Positions 1-11,396 of a stretch of DNA of 64,000 bases are shown here, one piece after another. The stretch's first letter is position 1. Every line of letters starts with the position of its first letter. The position numbers and the translations under genes are program-made. Origin of the DNA: Panulirus ornatus (taxonomy: Eukaryota; Arthropoda; Malacostraca; Decapoda; Palinuridae); contig NC_092240.1 of NCBI RefSeq assembly GCF_036320965.1, forward strand, positions 15,457,501 to 15,521,500. The letters are read 5' to 3'. The notes under the pieces were generated by a model. It saw only the letters and a list, made by a program, of their open reading frames with translations. It was not told where the DNA came from and did not search any database.

Positions 1-54
1 CGTAAGCCAGGTTCCCATTTTATCTACCAACCCCTTTAGGAAGGATGACTATCT

Positions 55-160
55 GGGTCGACTGTGGACCGACTACCGCAACCAGGATTCGAACCTGTGC
101 GATCGACCTCGGACGGCCCGTGAATGCGTCACGGTCAGCGACGCTAACGCTACCCATGGA
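55..160 (-). mobile_element. tRNA-like SINE fragment
   Basis: On the minus strand the sequence has a B-box-like GGTTCGAATCC (about 85-95) and, upstream of it, an A-box-like TAGCGTTAGCG (about 141-152), in the order and rough spacing of an RNA polymerase III internal promoter. The arms do not fold into a clean tRNA by eye, so this is read as a tRNA-derived SINE or an old pseudo-tRNA rather than a functional tRNA. A weaker relative may lie near 8.84-8.95 kb. Confidence 0.4.
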
Positions 161-164
161 AAAC

Positions 165-480
165 GTCCATTATACTCGACCAGTTCCACAAGACCTTATA
201 CCAGCATGATGGTTCTACTCGACCAGGATGACCCAGCTGACGATGTATCCTCGACCAGTTCCACTAGACCTTCTTGTACCAGCATGATGGTTCTACTCGA
301 CTAGGATGACCCAGCTGACGATGTATCCTCGACCAGTTCCACTAGACCTTGTTATACCACCATGGTTCTACTCGACCAGGATGACCCAGCTGACGATGTA
401 TCCTCGACCAGTTCCACTAAACCTTGTATACCACCATGATGGTCCCACTCGACCAGGAGGACCCGGCTGACAATGCATTA
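165..480. repeat. Minisatellite, ~75-78 bp unit, about 4 copies
   Basis: The block containing CTCGACCAG, GATGACCCAGCTGACGATG, TATCCTCGACCAGTTCCAC and an ACCAGCATGATGGTT-like stretch recurs. The marker GATGTATCCTCGACC is at 242, 320 and 395, giving periods of 78 and 75 bp. ACTCGACCAG occurs twice per unit, so the unit itself looks like an older duplication. The outer copies are more diverged. Confidence 0.8.
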
Positions 481-683
481 TTCTCGCTGGGGTCAGACGT
501 TCGTAACTTACATCATTCTTAAACACCTTTTTTTTTTTTTCCATGACTCGAAAAGAGAATTTAGACGATGACGAAATCGGTGCTCCCGTTTCCCAAATGA
601 CCAAATGACTATTTAACAGGATAATGTCTTGTAATTAGTTTTCCCTCAGTGTCATAGGCAAAGTCTGCTCTCTTACAACCTAT

Positions 684-747
684 CACAGTCTGTCTGTCTA
701 TTACCACCACTATCACAGTCTGTCTGTCTATTACCACCACTATCACA

Positions 748-785
<38 letters not shown>

Positions 786-916
786 TTTCTGTTTGTCTGT
801 CTGTCTGTAAGTTTTTCTGTTTGTTTTCTGTTTGTCTGTCTGTCTGTCTGTTTGTTTGTTTTCTGTTTGTCTGTCTGTCTGTTTGTTTGTTTTCTGTTTG
901 TCTGTCTGTAAGTTTA
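684..916. repeat. Imperfect (TCTG)n microsatellite with two embedded longer repeats
   Basis: Mostly TCTG tetranucleotides interrupted by TTTTCTGTTTG blocks. At the left end a stretch of about 37 bp containing TATTACCACCACTATCACAG is tandemly duplicated. The open frames on the minus strand only translate this repeat. Confidence 0.9.
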
Positions 917-1007
917 TATGCATACAAGTTCGTTTTTTTTTTCATTTGTGTGTTCGACTACATACCCCCATTTGTGCAATCATATAAGCATTAACATAAA
1001 GATAAGT

Positions 1008-1038
1008 ACACACACACGCACGTACACACTCACACACA

Positions 1039-1096
<58 letters not shown>
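1008..1096. repeat. (CA)n microsatellite
   Basis: Long near-perfect CA run, slightly interrupted at its left end by CACGCACGTACACACT. Confidence 0.95.
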
Positions 1097-1097
<1 letters not shown>

Positions 1098-1191
1098 CTG
1101 TTCATTTCTTCCCCATCCCAAGGATCAGTCGATGTGGACAGCACTGTGAGAGCCAATGATCGACTCCTGACTCTTAAGATGATATTGCTTC

Positions 1192-1194
<3 letters not shown>

Positions 1195-1279
<85 letters not shown>
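1195..1279. repeat. (CT)n microsatellite
   Basis: About 42 uninterrupted CT units on the plus strand, a polypyrimidine/polypurine mirror-repeat tract. Confidence 0.95.
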
Positions 1280-1281
<2 letters not shown>

Positions 1282-2005
1282 GTCCCCTCCCTTCCAAAGA
1301 TACTTCCACTCTCACACCCCCTCCAACCCAACCCCACAACCTCAGGCAGTAAGTAGCAAGCTCCCCCTCTCCTCACCTCAGCCCCAGCCCAGCCCCGCAC
1401 CCCAGCATGATGTCATCAAGTGTTGCAGCAACAACCCCTCACGGGGGTCCTACATCACCCTCCACACTGCAATAGGATACTGACCTCCTGTCTCTGTAGA
1501 TCCTTTGGTGGGGGTCCGCAGAAGGAGCCGGGCCCTTCTGGCGCCCGACCGATACTATCCTCGCCGGTAACAGAGGCGGGAGGACCACCACTGCTGCCTC
1601 AGGCAGGTGGTAGATCGGCCGTCTCGAACGTCGTTTTCTTCACCGGCGTCGCCCAAGTTATCCGATCGCCTTTCGGGAGGATTATGGTCAATCAGGAGGT
1701 CTTGGGTTATTACAGAGGGAGTACGACGCATGACGCGACCCATCGTCCTTGTCTTAGATGTACGATGGCGTCAAGCCTCACGTAAGCTCGAGAAGGTGAA
1801 GAGCAAGTGAGCAACTTCGATCGTCTTAAAGTTGTAACCTTTGCCAGTCTCTGTACTTCAACTGACCATCGGCGACGCTTGACCTCAGAGAGAGGAAAAA
1901 GATAGGATCCGAACCTCTGTCAAGTACAGTATGTCGAAATGAATCGATCTTCTTTTCTTTTCTTTTTCTGCGTTTAAAGTGTTTTCCAAAGGCTTCAGCT
2001 TCCTC

Positions 2006-2007
<2 letters not shown>
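1280..2007. other. Unassigned, partly GC-rich sequence
   Basis: A GC- and CpG-rich stretch at about 1500-1790 has a 121-codon open frame on the plus strand (1420-1785) with no recognisable domain. No paired splice sites or start context could be argued, so it is left as unassigned single-copy sequence. Confidence 0.4.

Positions 2008-2080
<73 letters not shown>
2008..2080. repeat. (TC)n microsatellite
   Basis: Uninterrupted TC run. The arginine/glutamate open frames on the minus strand are its translation. Confidence 0.95.
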
Positions 2081-2083
<3 letters not shown>

Positions 2084-2149
2084 CGAGAACGGAGACGAGT
2101 CAGTGGGGCGCCACCACACGCAACATGCACGAGTGAGTCAGGTACTTGA

Positions 2150-2320
2150 CGAGGCCAGCGCCAATGGACGACTTCATCTCCGGCGACCCATCCATCTCAC
2201 GCGACGTAAAAGGTAGCGCGTGAGATGGAGTTTACGAGACGAGTGGACGGGCGACGTCTCCAGCGATCCATACGTTAACTCACGGGACGTACGGGAGTGA
2301 GTGCGGGAACTTACGACGTG
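2150..2320. repeat. Degenerate tandem duplication, ~80 bp
   Basis: Two related blocks, each with a CGAC-TCTCC-GCGA-CCAT core followed by a CTCACG-GACGTA core, suggest an old tandem duplication. Nothing coding is recognised. Confidence 0.35.
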
Positions 2321-2436
2321 AAGGGGGGAGGGTCTCGTTACGACAGAGAGAGAGAGAGAACGTAGTGTATATTTCTGTTCGTATGTATACACACGAAGGT
2401 GAGATGTACCCTACCAGCCCAGCCTGAGGTTAGGGT

Positions 2437-2450
2437 ATACACACACACGC

Positions 2451-2515
<65 letters not shown>
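2437..2515. repeat. (AC)n microsatellite
   Basis: Long AC run, imperfect at the left end (ACGCAC). Confidence 0.95.
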
Positions 2516-2516
<1 letters not shown>

Positions 2517-2589
2517 CTTGCCCCTCCTCTGCCACACCGGAGGTATGGTGACGGTGTGTCGCTGGTGGATGTAGTGATGGCGAGGCTGG

Positions 2590-2868
2590 AGATGGTGGTG
2601 ATAATGGTGGTTTAGATGTTTGTAGTTGTGGTGGTGGTGGTGGTAGTAGTAGGTGTTGTTGTTGGAACTGGAGGTTGTAGTCGTGCCGAAAGTGGTGGTT
2701 GTGGTAGAGGTCGTAATGGGGCGGTGATGGTGGTTGTGGTAGAGGTCGTAATGGTGGTGGTTGTGGTAGAGGTCGTAATGGTGGTGGTTGTGGTAGAGGT
2801 CGTAATGGTGGTGGTGGTGGTGGTGGTTGGGGTAGAGGTCGTAATGGTGACGGTGGTGGTGGTGGTGC
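2590..2868. repeat. GGT-rich trinucleotide tract containing a 27-bp minisatellite
   Basis: A G+T-rich tract of GGT/TGG triplets. Inside it a 27-bp unit starting GTGGTAGAGGTCGTAATGG recurs at 2736, 2763 and 2790, with a related start at 2701. Because all periods are multiples of three, the frames stay open and give valine-rich or histidine-rich pseudo-proteins. Confidence 0.85.
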
Positions 2869-3044
2869 CATAAATGGCTTGTGTTGGCAGCGTCTGGCGT
2901 AAGACACTTTGTAAGTGGATTAGAATCCTTGTAGAAAAAAAAAATACATATATATATCAAGTTAGGTTTCGTCACAGCTGTTACCCCTCTGACCTCGTTT
3001 TCTGTCCATTGGGTCGATACGCTTCCTGCATTGGTAATACCCAC

Positions 3045-3047
<3 letters not shown>

Positions 3048-3086
<39 letters not shown>
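3048..3086. repeat. (TA)n microsatellite
   Basis: TA run directly against the head of a TA-SINE copy. Confidence 0.95.
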
Positions 3087-3755
<669 letters not shown>

Positions 3756-3944
3756 TCATAGCCCGCTAAAGTACTTGACTCCGGCAGTCATCTGATAAAC
3801 AAATCCTTTAAACGCCTTCAAGTTGGCGATGTTTTTAAAGACATTATCATACTCGCTTGAAGCCTCTGAGTAGTCCTTATGTGCTGACGCCATTTTACAG
3901 GTCAGGCCAATTAAATCTAATAATGCTAGTCTTGCAGCCTGTCG
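3756..3944 (-). CDS. Possible small coding segment, unrecognised
   Basis: Reading down from about 3944, the minus strand encodes a mixed-composition segment of about 63 residues (QAARLALLDLIGLTCKMASA, then HKDYSEASSEYDNVFKNIAN, then LKAFKGFVYQMTAGVKYFSG) before a stop. The internal ATG at about 3893 has a good context (AAAATGG), which would give a 46-residue peptide. It contains no repeat-derived sequence, unlike most frames here. Upstream on this strand is a (GA)n run, so no normal polypyrimidine splice acceptor is visible. It could be a terminal exon, a decayed transposon frame or chance. I do not recognise the family. Confidence 0.25.
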   Translation of the reverse strand, partial: RQAARLALLDLIGLTCKMASAHKDYSEASSEYDNVFKNIANLKAFKGFVYQMTAGVKYFSGL

Positions 3945-3963
3945 TTGTTGCCAACCCCCCATC

Positions 3964-3966
<3 letters not shown>

Positions 3967-4044
<78 letters not shown>
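3967..4044. repeat. (CT)n microsatellite
   Basis: Uninterrupted CT run. Confidence 0.95.
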
Positions 4045-4048
<4 letters not shown>

Positions 4049-4174
4049 TACCACTCCTCATTTTCTGTCAACAGGGCAAGCGAGAGCCCGGACCTCCCCT
4101 TGTGTGGCTGGATGTAAATGGGGCCAACTGTGTGCGTCCAGCCTCGAGTTCAGACGATGAAGGATCTGATGTCT

Positions 4175-4176
<2 letters not shown>

Positions 4177-4236
<60 letters not shown>
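4177..4236. repeat. (TA)n microsatellite at a SINE tail
   Basis: TA run abutting the tail of an antisense TA-SINE. Confidence 0.95.
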
Positions 4237-4239
<3 letters not shown>

Positions 4240-4421
4240 CTTTCTTTTTCTTTCAAACTATTCGCCATTTCCCGCATTAGCGAGGTAGCGTTAAGAACAG
4301 AGGCCTGGGCCTTTGAGGGAATACCCTCACCTGGCCCAATTCTCTGTTCCTTCTTTTGGAAAATTAAAAAAAAATGAGAGGGGAGGATTTCCAGCCCCCC
4401 GCTCCCTCCAGCCCCCCGCTC

Positions 4422-4424
<3 letters not shown>
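4237..4424 (-). mobile_element. TA-SINE copy 2, head-truncated
   Basis: Antisense copy: tail complement CTATTCGCCATTTCCCGCAT at 4259, then TTCCTTCTTTTGG and the GAGAGGGGAGGATTTCCAG block. It stops before the GTCGTAGAAGGCGACT part of the head. The CAGCCCCCCGCTCCC block is duplicated at the truncation point, and a TA array follows at once. Confidence 0.7.

Positions 4425-4488
<64 letters not shown>
4425..4488. repeat. (TA)n microsatellite
   Basis: TA run between the truncated head of TA-SINE copy 2 and the 3' end of the Penelope-like element. Confidence 0.95.
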
Positions 4489-4493
<5 letters not shown>

Positions 4494-5640
4494 AAGTATC
4501 ACAATTTTGCGCGTGATCAAGATATTCCTATGAGTCCACAGGGAAAATGAAACACAATAGGTTCCCAAATGCACTTTCGTGTAATAATCACATCAGGGGA
4601 GACACAAGAGAGAAATATAACAGTCAGTTGATATACATCGAAAAGACGAAGCTAGGACGCCATTTGGTAAACATGCGATTGTCCAAGACAGACAACGAGC
4701 GTTCATAAACTTATCATTTTACAAATTTTATCAACAATAAAGTTATCTAATTTGTATAGCCCATCACAAATATTAAGATTATAGTTCTTTGTGTATTTAA
4801 TGATAGAAGATTCAGTGATATTTCTCGTGGTAATAGAGTTAGAATTAATAACTGGGATGGCATTACTCCAGTCGGTACAATGATCATAGTTTTTAACGTG
4901 ATTAAACAAGGCATTTGATTCTTGTCCCGTTCTTATATTATATCTATGTTGCTTAAGCCTAACAGAAAGTTCCTTACCAGTCTGTCCAACATAAAACTTA
5001 TCACAATTTCTACATGGCACTTTATAGATGCATCCAGGAGAATTTTCTAGTGAATTCCTGATTAAGATATTCTTTATAGTATTATTGTTGCTGAAGGCAA
5101 CATTTACATTAAAGGATTTAAGCAACATAAGATGTAAAGTAAGATTATTATTGTAAGGGAGAACTAAAAGATTCTTGGTGTCAATGGGAGGTGTGGGCTC
5201 AACTCTATAAAATGATTTATTTGCTAACTTAAGGGATTTATCAATGAAAGATCTAGGGTACTTTAACTTAGATCCAATTGAATATATCTTCTCAAACTCA
5301 TCGATAAACTCTGGACTGCAAATACGTAATGCCCTAAGGAACATAGATTGAAATGATGATACTTTAACTCTGTCATGTTGAGATGAGTAATAATGGACAT
5401 ATGAGCATACATTGGTAGGTTTTCTGTATATGCTAAACTTAAACTTGTTTCCTTGACTGTGGATCATGCAATCTGAAAATGGTAACGTACCAGTTTTTTC
5501 ATTTTCTACAGCACATTTGATGGAAGGTACTAAATTGTTAAGTAAGGGGAGAAATATTTGTAAAGTTTTACACATCGATGGTGATGTAGGAAAAACGAAT
5601 ACGAAAGATATGTTCTGAATTTTGTTGACCTCCATAAAGG
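4489..5640 (-). mobile_element. Penelope-like element, 5'-truncated
   Basis: The minus strand carries the C-terminal half of a Penelope-like retroelement followed by its non-coding 3' region (4702 down to 4489, ending CACAATTTTGCGCGTGATC-like antisense and CTTTCCAAT). The left end joins a (TA)n array. The upstream end, after the start of homology near 5640, joins an imperfect ATT/ATC microsatellite, so the N-terminal part and catalytic RT palm are missing. A rearranged scrap of the same terminus is at 33.76-33.82 kb. The element cannot be autonomous as present. Confidence 0.85.
4703..5640 (-). pseudogene. Penelope-like RT C-terminus with GIY-YIG endonuclease
   Basis: The open frame runs from 5956 to 4703 (417 codons), but about the first 70-80 residues are a leucine/isoleucine/serine run translated from the adjacent trinucleotide repeat. 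Element homology starts near residue 106. Residues 137-185 contain the thumb-type stretch SIYRKPT, typical of Penelope RTs. A GIY-YIG nuclease core follows at residues 309-350: CIYKVPCRNCDKFYVGQTGK then RLKQHRYNI, with the expected Tyr, Gly-Gln-Thr-Gly and Arg positions. The RT palm with its YVDD box is not present. In the family, RT plus GIY-YIG gives RNA-templated insertion. Here the frame is uninterrupted but N-terminally lost, so it is called a pseudogene. Confidence 0.85.
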
Positions 5641-5734
5641 TAGGCAAAGAAAAAGACGCAGGTGTAATAATCTGTGATGACCTAAAGCCAAATGAGATGT
5701 ATATATGAACATTATTCAAAGTAAACAAAATATA

Positions 5735-5960
5735 TATCATCATTGATGATGATAATAGTGATAATGATAATAATGATAATAATAATGATAATAATAATAG
5801 TAATGATGATAATAATGATAATAATAGTAATGATAATAATAATGATAATAATATTAATAGTAATAATAATAATAATGATAATGATATAATAATAATAATA
5901 GGTAATATTACTATTATCAGTACTAATGTTATCATTATAACTATCATCATTATCATTATT
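5735..5960. repeat. Imperfect (AAT/GAT)n trinucleotide tract
   Basis: AATAATGAT-type triplets with scattered substitutions. It supplies the artificial hydrophobic N-terminus of the Penelope-like frame on the minus strand. Confidence 0.9.
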
Positions 5961-6143
5961 GCAAGATTACATCAGCCACTTACAGATTTGTATGTAACAC
6001 ATGGAAAGAAGGTGAGAAAGAACCTCTAATGGGCATGAGACATGTTATCTTACTGTTGCTAACGATGTGGTGTCTCTGTTTACTGCCTTGTGCCGAAAGA
6101 CGACCCTAACCTCATGATGAATCCTCATCTGTGTGACCAATGG

Positions 6144-6185
6144 AGTGAGTGAGTGAGTGAGCGAGTGAGTGAGTGAGTGAGTGAG
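6144..6185. repeat. (GAGT)n microsatellite
   Basis: About ten GAGT units with one GAGC. Confidence 0.9.
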
Positions 6186-6233
6186 GCATTAAAAAAACTG
6201 AACGAGCCGATGTATTCCAGCATTATATCCTCC

Positions 6234-6235
<2 letters not shown>

Positions 6236-6307
<72 letters not shown>
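6236..6307. repeat. (TA)n microsatellite
   Basis: Uninterrupted TA run with no recognisable retroelement at either edge. Confidence 0.95.
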
Positions 6308-6309
<2 letters not shown>

Positions 6310-6344
6310 AATCAATAGTGGTTTCTTTGTTATTTTTTTCTTGA

Positions 6345-6728
6345 GAGATTATTTCCTTCACATACCCAGAGATAGTTCCTACAAATGTTAAAGTTATTTC
6401 CTTCACATACCCAGAATTATTTTCTTCACATACCCAGAATTATTTCCTTCACATACCCAGAGTTATTTCCTTCACAAGCTCAGAGTTATTTCCTTCCTAT
6501 ACCCAGAGTTATTTCCTTTATATACAGAGTTATTTCCTTCACATTCCTCGGGTTATTTCCTTCACAAAGAGTTATTTCCCCTCACAGACAGAGTTATTTC
6601 CTTCACATACTCAGAGTCATTTCCTTCACAGAGTTATTTCCTTCACAAACAGCGTTATTTCCTTCACATACTCAGGGTCATTTCCTTCACACGCCTAGAT
6701 TTATTTCCCCCACACACCCAGAGGCCTT
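6345..6728. repeat. Minisatellite, ~23 bp unit with core GTTATTTCCTTCACA
   Basis: About 15 imperfect units of TTATTTCCTTCACATACCCA plus three bases, with internal deletions in many units (for example CACAGAGTTATTTCC). It decays toward the right edge at the CCAGAGGCC boundary. Confidence 0.9.
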
Positions 6729-7169
6729 CACCAAACCCGGGTATATGGCCAGGAACATGACACATGGCACAGGAGACAGCCAGCGTCCCGCCCCGCTAGC
6801 TGGCTGGACGGGGCCACCAACACCTTAGGGGTCAGATGAAGGCCAGTCTGGTCTCGTGCCTCTGTGTTGTGCAGGAGGAAAAGAAAATATCTTCGTACCA
6901 GGAGATGAATTGTGGAAAACCCTCGTTTAAGAGCAGCTAGTGCGTGATTCATGGGTTAGGTAGAAAAATATGTAAAAGACATCTAATTCATAAAGTCTGG
7001 GAAGAATTAAGGAGAGAAACGTTCACTTCCTGTGCCACAGTCGTGGATGGTAAGGAATTTACGTAAAGCAAAAAAAAAAAAATTACTGAGAAAATAGGAA
7101 ATGTGGAGCGGTTGACGAGGAAATGTAAACAAAGGGTTTGGAAGCCTTGCAGTAGCGCAACTCCGAATA

Positions 7170-7290
7170 AAGTCCTTCAGCGAGGAGGGAGGGACCTCAA
7201 CCCCCCAACCCCCCACTCCCCACTCCCCACCCTCCCCCACCTTTCCCCTCTTCCCTCCATCCCTCCCTGAGAAGTAAAGATCAAGGAAGA
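7170..7290. other. Polypyrimidine-rich stretch
   Basis: C-rich runs (CCCCCCAACCCCCCACTCC and similar), which are G-runs on the minus strand and a possible quadruplex former. No gene recognised in 6730-7390. Confidence 0.4.
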
Positions 7291-7390
7291 CCACAAATAG
7301 ACATGAAAAAGACCATCCTGAGGTTCCATGAAGGAAGACCACAATCCTCACTATATACGGATAAAGAAAACAGACTATTGGACCTCACTT

Positions 7391-7393
7391 GTA

Positions 7394-7441
<48 letters not shown>
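7391..7441. repeat. (GT)n microsatellite
   Basis: GT run, slightly imperfect at its left edge. Confidence 0.95.
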
Positions 7442-7446
<5 letters not shown>

Positions 7447-7474
7447 CCTGGTCCCTTACCAAGGATATTAGGAG

Positions 7475-7659
7475 GTGGGGTCGTCCTTGAGGGGGGAAGA
7501 GGAGGAGGAGGTGGAGGGGAACCTGAACGAGGAAGTGAGGGGAGTTTTGGGATGTGAGGGGAGTGGGGAGTGGGTGTTGGGAGAGGTGGAGGAGGAGGTG
7601 GGTGAGGTGGGGTTGGATATAGGAAGGAGATGTAGGAAGAGGAAGAGAGACACGTAGGG

Positions 7660-7662
<3 letters not shown>
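7475..7662. other. Polypurine tract
   Basis: The plus strand is almost entirely G and A (GAGGAGGAGGTGG-type) and leads into the (GA)n run at 7664. Confidence 0.6.
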
Positions 7663-7725
<63 letters not shown>

Positions 7726-7745
7726 AGACAGACAGACAGACAGAG
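7663..7745. repeat. Compound (GA)n-(ACAG)n microsatellite
   Basis: About 30 GA units followed by about five ACAG units. Confidence 0.95.
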
Positions 7746-7891
7746 AGGCAGCAAGACGATCGTGACGAGTCTTACGCAACCACAGACGGGACGGTCGTGG
7801 AAGAGGAAGCAGTGGGAGAGGGGCACGTGTCCTCACAGGAGGTCAACAGTAGGAGGCAAACGAATGTAAACAGAGGAAAAAGAGAAAGGGA

Positions 7892-7996
<105 letters not shown>

Positions 7997-8062
7997 TGTG
8001 GTAATTACTGAGGTATGTGTGTACACAGATATGTGTCTTGTGTATGTAGTGTCATAACTACA

Positions 8063-8064
<2 letters not shown>

Positions 8065-8110
<46 letters not shown>
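8065..8110. repeat. (GT)n microsatellite
   Basis: Perfect GT run. 8110-8650 to its right has no recognised element. Confidence 0.95.
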
Positions 8111-8649
8111 GTGTTTACTGTGCTGTATTTGTGCAAGAGTTAAACTGAACCATCTGTGTTCTCGTGAGTTCAGAGTCATATGTCTTCATCTGCTGGCCGG
8201 GCGCGCCCGCTGCTCCAGTGGACACTACATTGCACTGGACCTCCTCCTGTGTACTTCTGCGACCTCGGGAATTCTTACTCTCCATCAATACATGAGACTT
8301 TATAGACGACCTGAGACACTTATACAGGAATATATATTTATATATCAACCTCGAAAGCGTGACTGTTAGTCATTTGCCTATGGCAATCCAACAGATCGAC
8401 TCATTTTCAGTACTTTCTTATACACTTTGGGGGGATTTTTTTACGTGCAGAAGGAAGGTGTGCACTCCTGGACATTATAATGGATGTTGGAGGTTGAGAG
8501 GCTGCCACTGCCAGCACCCCACCCCGTCAGGTTACAGGTCACTGACAAGACAACAACATACCTGGACACCACATGAAGACATGGAGCTCCCACCTCACAA
8601 CAAGGAACATGAGTCAAAATGATTCCCAGGACACACAAGACACCTGCCC

Positions 8650-8651
<2 letters not shown>

Positions 8652-8746
<95 letters not shown>

Positions 8747-8756
8747 TATATATATC
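8652..8756. repeat. (AT)n microsatellite
   Basis: AT run with a single phase break near 8740. Confidence 0.95.
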
Positions 8757-9091
8757 CTAATGAAGGTAGTCTACATCATATACATAAAGTATCCCTCAGT
8801 CATCATTCTACCAGCAACACTCACTAACCTCCTCCATGCAGGGAGGGCCAGGACGGAATCCCACAGTGCTTTCCCCCAACCGGTCTAGCCTAAAGCCTAT
8901 ACCGACCCGGCCAGTCACAGACGCTGACGCAAATGCTATTTCAAGGCCTGCGCTTTGCTCTGCTTCCCACCCAGTGTTGAGCCACAGCTTCGTCCTTATT
9001 CTTCAGACTCTATCGACTTGTCCCATCTCGTAGACCCGCTGTTGGAGGGGAACGATTGTTAGGAACTTAGAGCTTCTGCACAGCCTCCACA

Positions 9092-9170
<79 letters not shown>

Positions 9171-9178
9171 TAGATATA
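9092..9178. repeat. (TA)n microsatellite with short GATA end
   Basis: TA run ending ATAGATAGATATATG, immediately left of a LINE A 3' fragment. Confidence 0.95.
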
Positions 9179-9187
9179 TGTGTGTGT

Positions 9188-9463
9188 GATCGGGGCCTGA
9201 ACATGCAGGAGGGTGAAAGGAGGGCAAGGAATAGAGTGAATTGGAGCGATGTGGTATACCGGGGTTGACGTGCTGTCAGTGGATTGAATCAAGGCATGTG
9301 AAGCGTCTGGGGTAAACCATGGAAAGCTGTGTAGGTATGTATATTTGCGTGTGTGGACGTATGTATATACATGTGTATGGGGGGGGGGGGCATTTCTTTC
9401 GTCTGTTTCCTTGCGCTACCTCGCAAACGCGGGAGACAGCGACAAAGTATAATAAAAAAAAAA
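9188..9463 (+). mobile_element. LINE A 3'-end fragment
   Basis: Nearly identical to 61006-61275. It starts at GATCGGGGCCTGAACATGCA (last coding codons of the LINE reverse transcriptase), passes the stop in GGGGTTGACGTGC and covers the 3' untranslated part (AAACCATGGAAAGCTGTG). It ends with the tail GCGCTACCTCGCAAACGCGG, AGACAGCGACAAAGTATAA and an A run. It is a heavily 5'-truncated, young insertion (few differences from the 61 kb copy). Confidence 0.9.
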
Positions 9464-9465
9464 TA

Positions 9466-9466
<1 letters not shown>

Positions 9467-9525
<59 letters not shown>

Positions 9526-9580
9526 ATGTGTCTGTCTGTCTGTCTCTCTGTGTCTGTGTCTGTATGTCTGTGTGTAAGGT
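9467..9580. repeat. Compound (TA)n-(TG)n-(TCTG)n microsatellite on a LINE tail
   Basis: A short TA run, about 21 TG units, then imperfect TCTG, starting from the A-tail of the LINE A fragment. Confidence 0.9.
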
Positions 9581-9725
9581 AGGTGAAGGCTTTAAGGTGC
9601 TAGGCATATTGAGGAGTGTGTGAAAATAGAGGACACCGTCTGTGAGGACAGGTTTGGTGGTGTTTGATGGTTAAACAGTCCCGACGGTGCTGCATGGGTG
9701 GGAGGCGTTGCCCCTAAACTGGAAA

Positions 9726-10095
9726 AAAAAATTACAAATGAGGGCGGATGGGCTGTATATGAAATGTATGAGGGAAATAAGGAGTGTGAGGACGATTGAT
9801 CAAATGAGAAATGTTAGGGGTAAGTGAAGGGTGTGGTAGTAAAAGGAGTATGAATGAGAGACCTGAGGGAAGTGTGCTGAAATGGTATGGACTTATGGAG
9901 AGGATGAGTGAGAAGAGGATCTCTAAGAAGCATATATGCGGAATTGGAGGGAAATAGGAGAAGGAGGATACCGGGGCCTGAACATGTAGAAGGGTGTGAG
10001 GCTTGCATGAAATAGAGCAAATTGGATCAATACGGTACACAGGGGGCGAAGTGCTCTCAGTAAACTAAATGTGGGCATATTACACGGCCAGGGGA
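9726..10095 (+). mobile_element. LINE A fragment, old and decayed
   Basis: Aligns by eye with 60.75-61.13 kb: AGGATGAGTGAGAAGAGGAT matches the HMERMSEERLTKR region, then GGGGCCTGAACATG and the start of the 3' untranslated part (GTAAACTAAATGTGGGCAT). Many substitutions and indels break the frame, so it is much older than the neighbouring fragment at 9.19 kb. Confidence 0.7.
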
Positions 10096-10150
10096 AAACC
10101 AGAGAAAGATCTGTGGGGGTTTGTCTGTAGGTAGGTGGGCTCTGGTTTCG

Positions 10151-10152
<2 letters not shown>

Positions 10153-10239
<87 letters not shown>
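10153..10239. repeat. Compound (TA)n-(TG)n microsatellite
   Basis: About 23 TA units joined directly to about 20 TG units. Confidence 0.95.
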
Positions 10240-10242
<3 letters not shown>

Positions 10243-10464
10243 ATCATCGGAGTGCACGTCTTCGAAAACTCCTCATTCCACCTTTTTACTACTACTTATT
10301 GCAGCGCTGCCTCGAAGCTGCAGAATTCTCTGGGGAAGAGGTCCTGAGGGTATATGGTAATGGCATACACTACCATGCATCAGGTACCTATTTCTCAACT
10401 AACCCCAAAGGCGGAGGGGAGGAGGGGAGGAGGTTGCACAACTAGATTTGGCTAGAGGCCCAAG

Positions 10465-10520
10465 GGAGTGGCTAGAGGCCTTGCCTGGGACTCGAACACG
10501 GGCCCACGTGATTCGTGGGT
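10465..10520 (-). mobile_element. tRNA-like SINE fragment
   Basis: The minus strand reads GTTCGAGTCCCAGG at about 10484-10498, a good B-box match. No convincing A box was found, so only a tRNA-related remnant is claimed. Confidence 0.3.
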
Positions 10521-10525
10521 CAACG

Positions 10526-10551
10526 CACACACACACACACACACACACACG
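10526..10551. repeat. (AC)n microsatellite
   Basis: Short perfect AC run. Confidence 0.9.
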
Positions 10552-11010
10552 CATTACCCTCACATAACCACCATAGTGTCAACGAGTACTAGGAAGTCCT
10601 CGAACTTAACCTCCACAGTAGGAAAACTTGTTCCACATGAGCGTTGATGGACGCCAGGGGCGATATTTTTACCCTTCTGTCTCTATTTCTCTCCCTCTAG
10701 CCCACCTCTCTTCCTCTTCCACCGGTCAAGAAGCTCTCTGTTCCACGTCACTCGTCTCCCTCTCTCTTCCTGTACATCTGACCTTCCGTTTCCACAGAGG
10801 ATCCTCCTCAGGTCACTCTGTCCTGATTTTCTTGCATCTATAAAAATGGGAATATGTGTCAGATGTGCCAATCTTGATCACTACAACATCCCTCTGTCTG
10901 TTTTTCTTTCCATGCGTCCAGCCTCCCTGCCTGCCTGTCTGTTCCTCTGTTTGTCTGTTCTGTCTGTATCAGTATCGGATATCTTATGTCTGCATCTCTG
11001 TATGTGTATG

Positions 11011-11122
<112 letters not shown>

Positions 11123-11356
11123 GGTCGTGTTTCCCCCATAACCGTTATACAATGTTGACACAAGAAAATCTAAGGATACGATTCATTATTTTTTTTTCAT
11201 ATTCAAACTACCATCATCAACTCACTTCTGTCGCTCTTGTCATTTACATAGCCACTGTAAGAAGATAATCGTCCGTCCCCACAAGAAAAAAAAAATAGAT
11301 GAATCAGTTCTATGATAATTATAATGATTAATGACACAGGCGCTACATGCCTCAGG

Positions 11357-11396
11357 TCAGCTGATGCGCATCAGCTGGTGCGCATCAGCTGATGCT
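11357..11396. promoter_or_regulatory. Palindromic cluster of three CAGCTG E-boxes
   Basis: CAGCTGATGCGCATCAGCTG at 11358-11377 is a perfect 20-bp palindrome. A near-palindromic second copy overlaps it (11372-11391), giving CAGCTG at 11358, 11372 and 11386. CAGCTG is a bHLH-type E-box. A GC/CpG-rich stretch follows (11410-11570). A regulatory role is inference. It could also be a short repeat. Confidence 0.3.

Noticed and set aside
4489..4560. Hammerhead ribozyme in the Penelope-like terminus
   Set aside because: Penelope-like elements are known to carry hammerheads, and TATGAGTCC...GAAAC looked suggestive. However, the invariant CTGANGA core is mismatched at two positions and stem II does not pair up to GAAA. 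A covariance-model search on the family consensus would decide.
4703..5956. Membrane protein suggested by the hydrophobic N-terminus of the 417-codon frame
   Set aside because: The hydrophobic part is translated from an AAT/GAT microsatellite fused upstream of the Penelope-like sequence.
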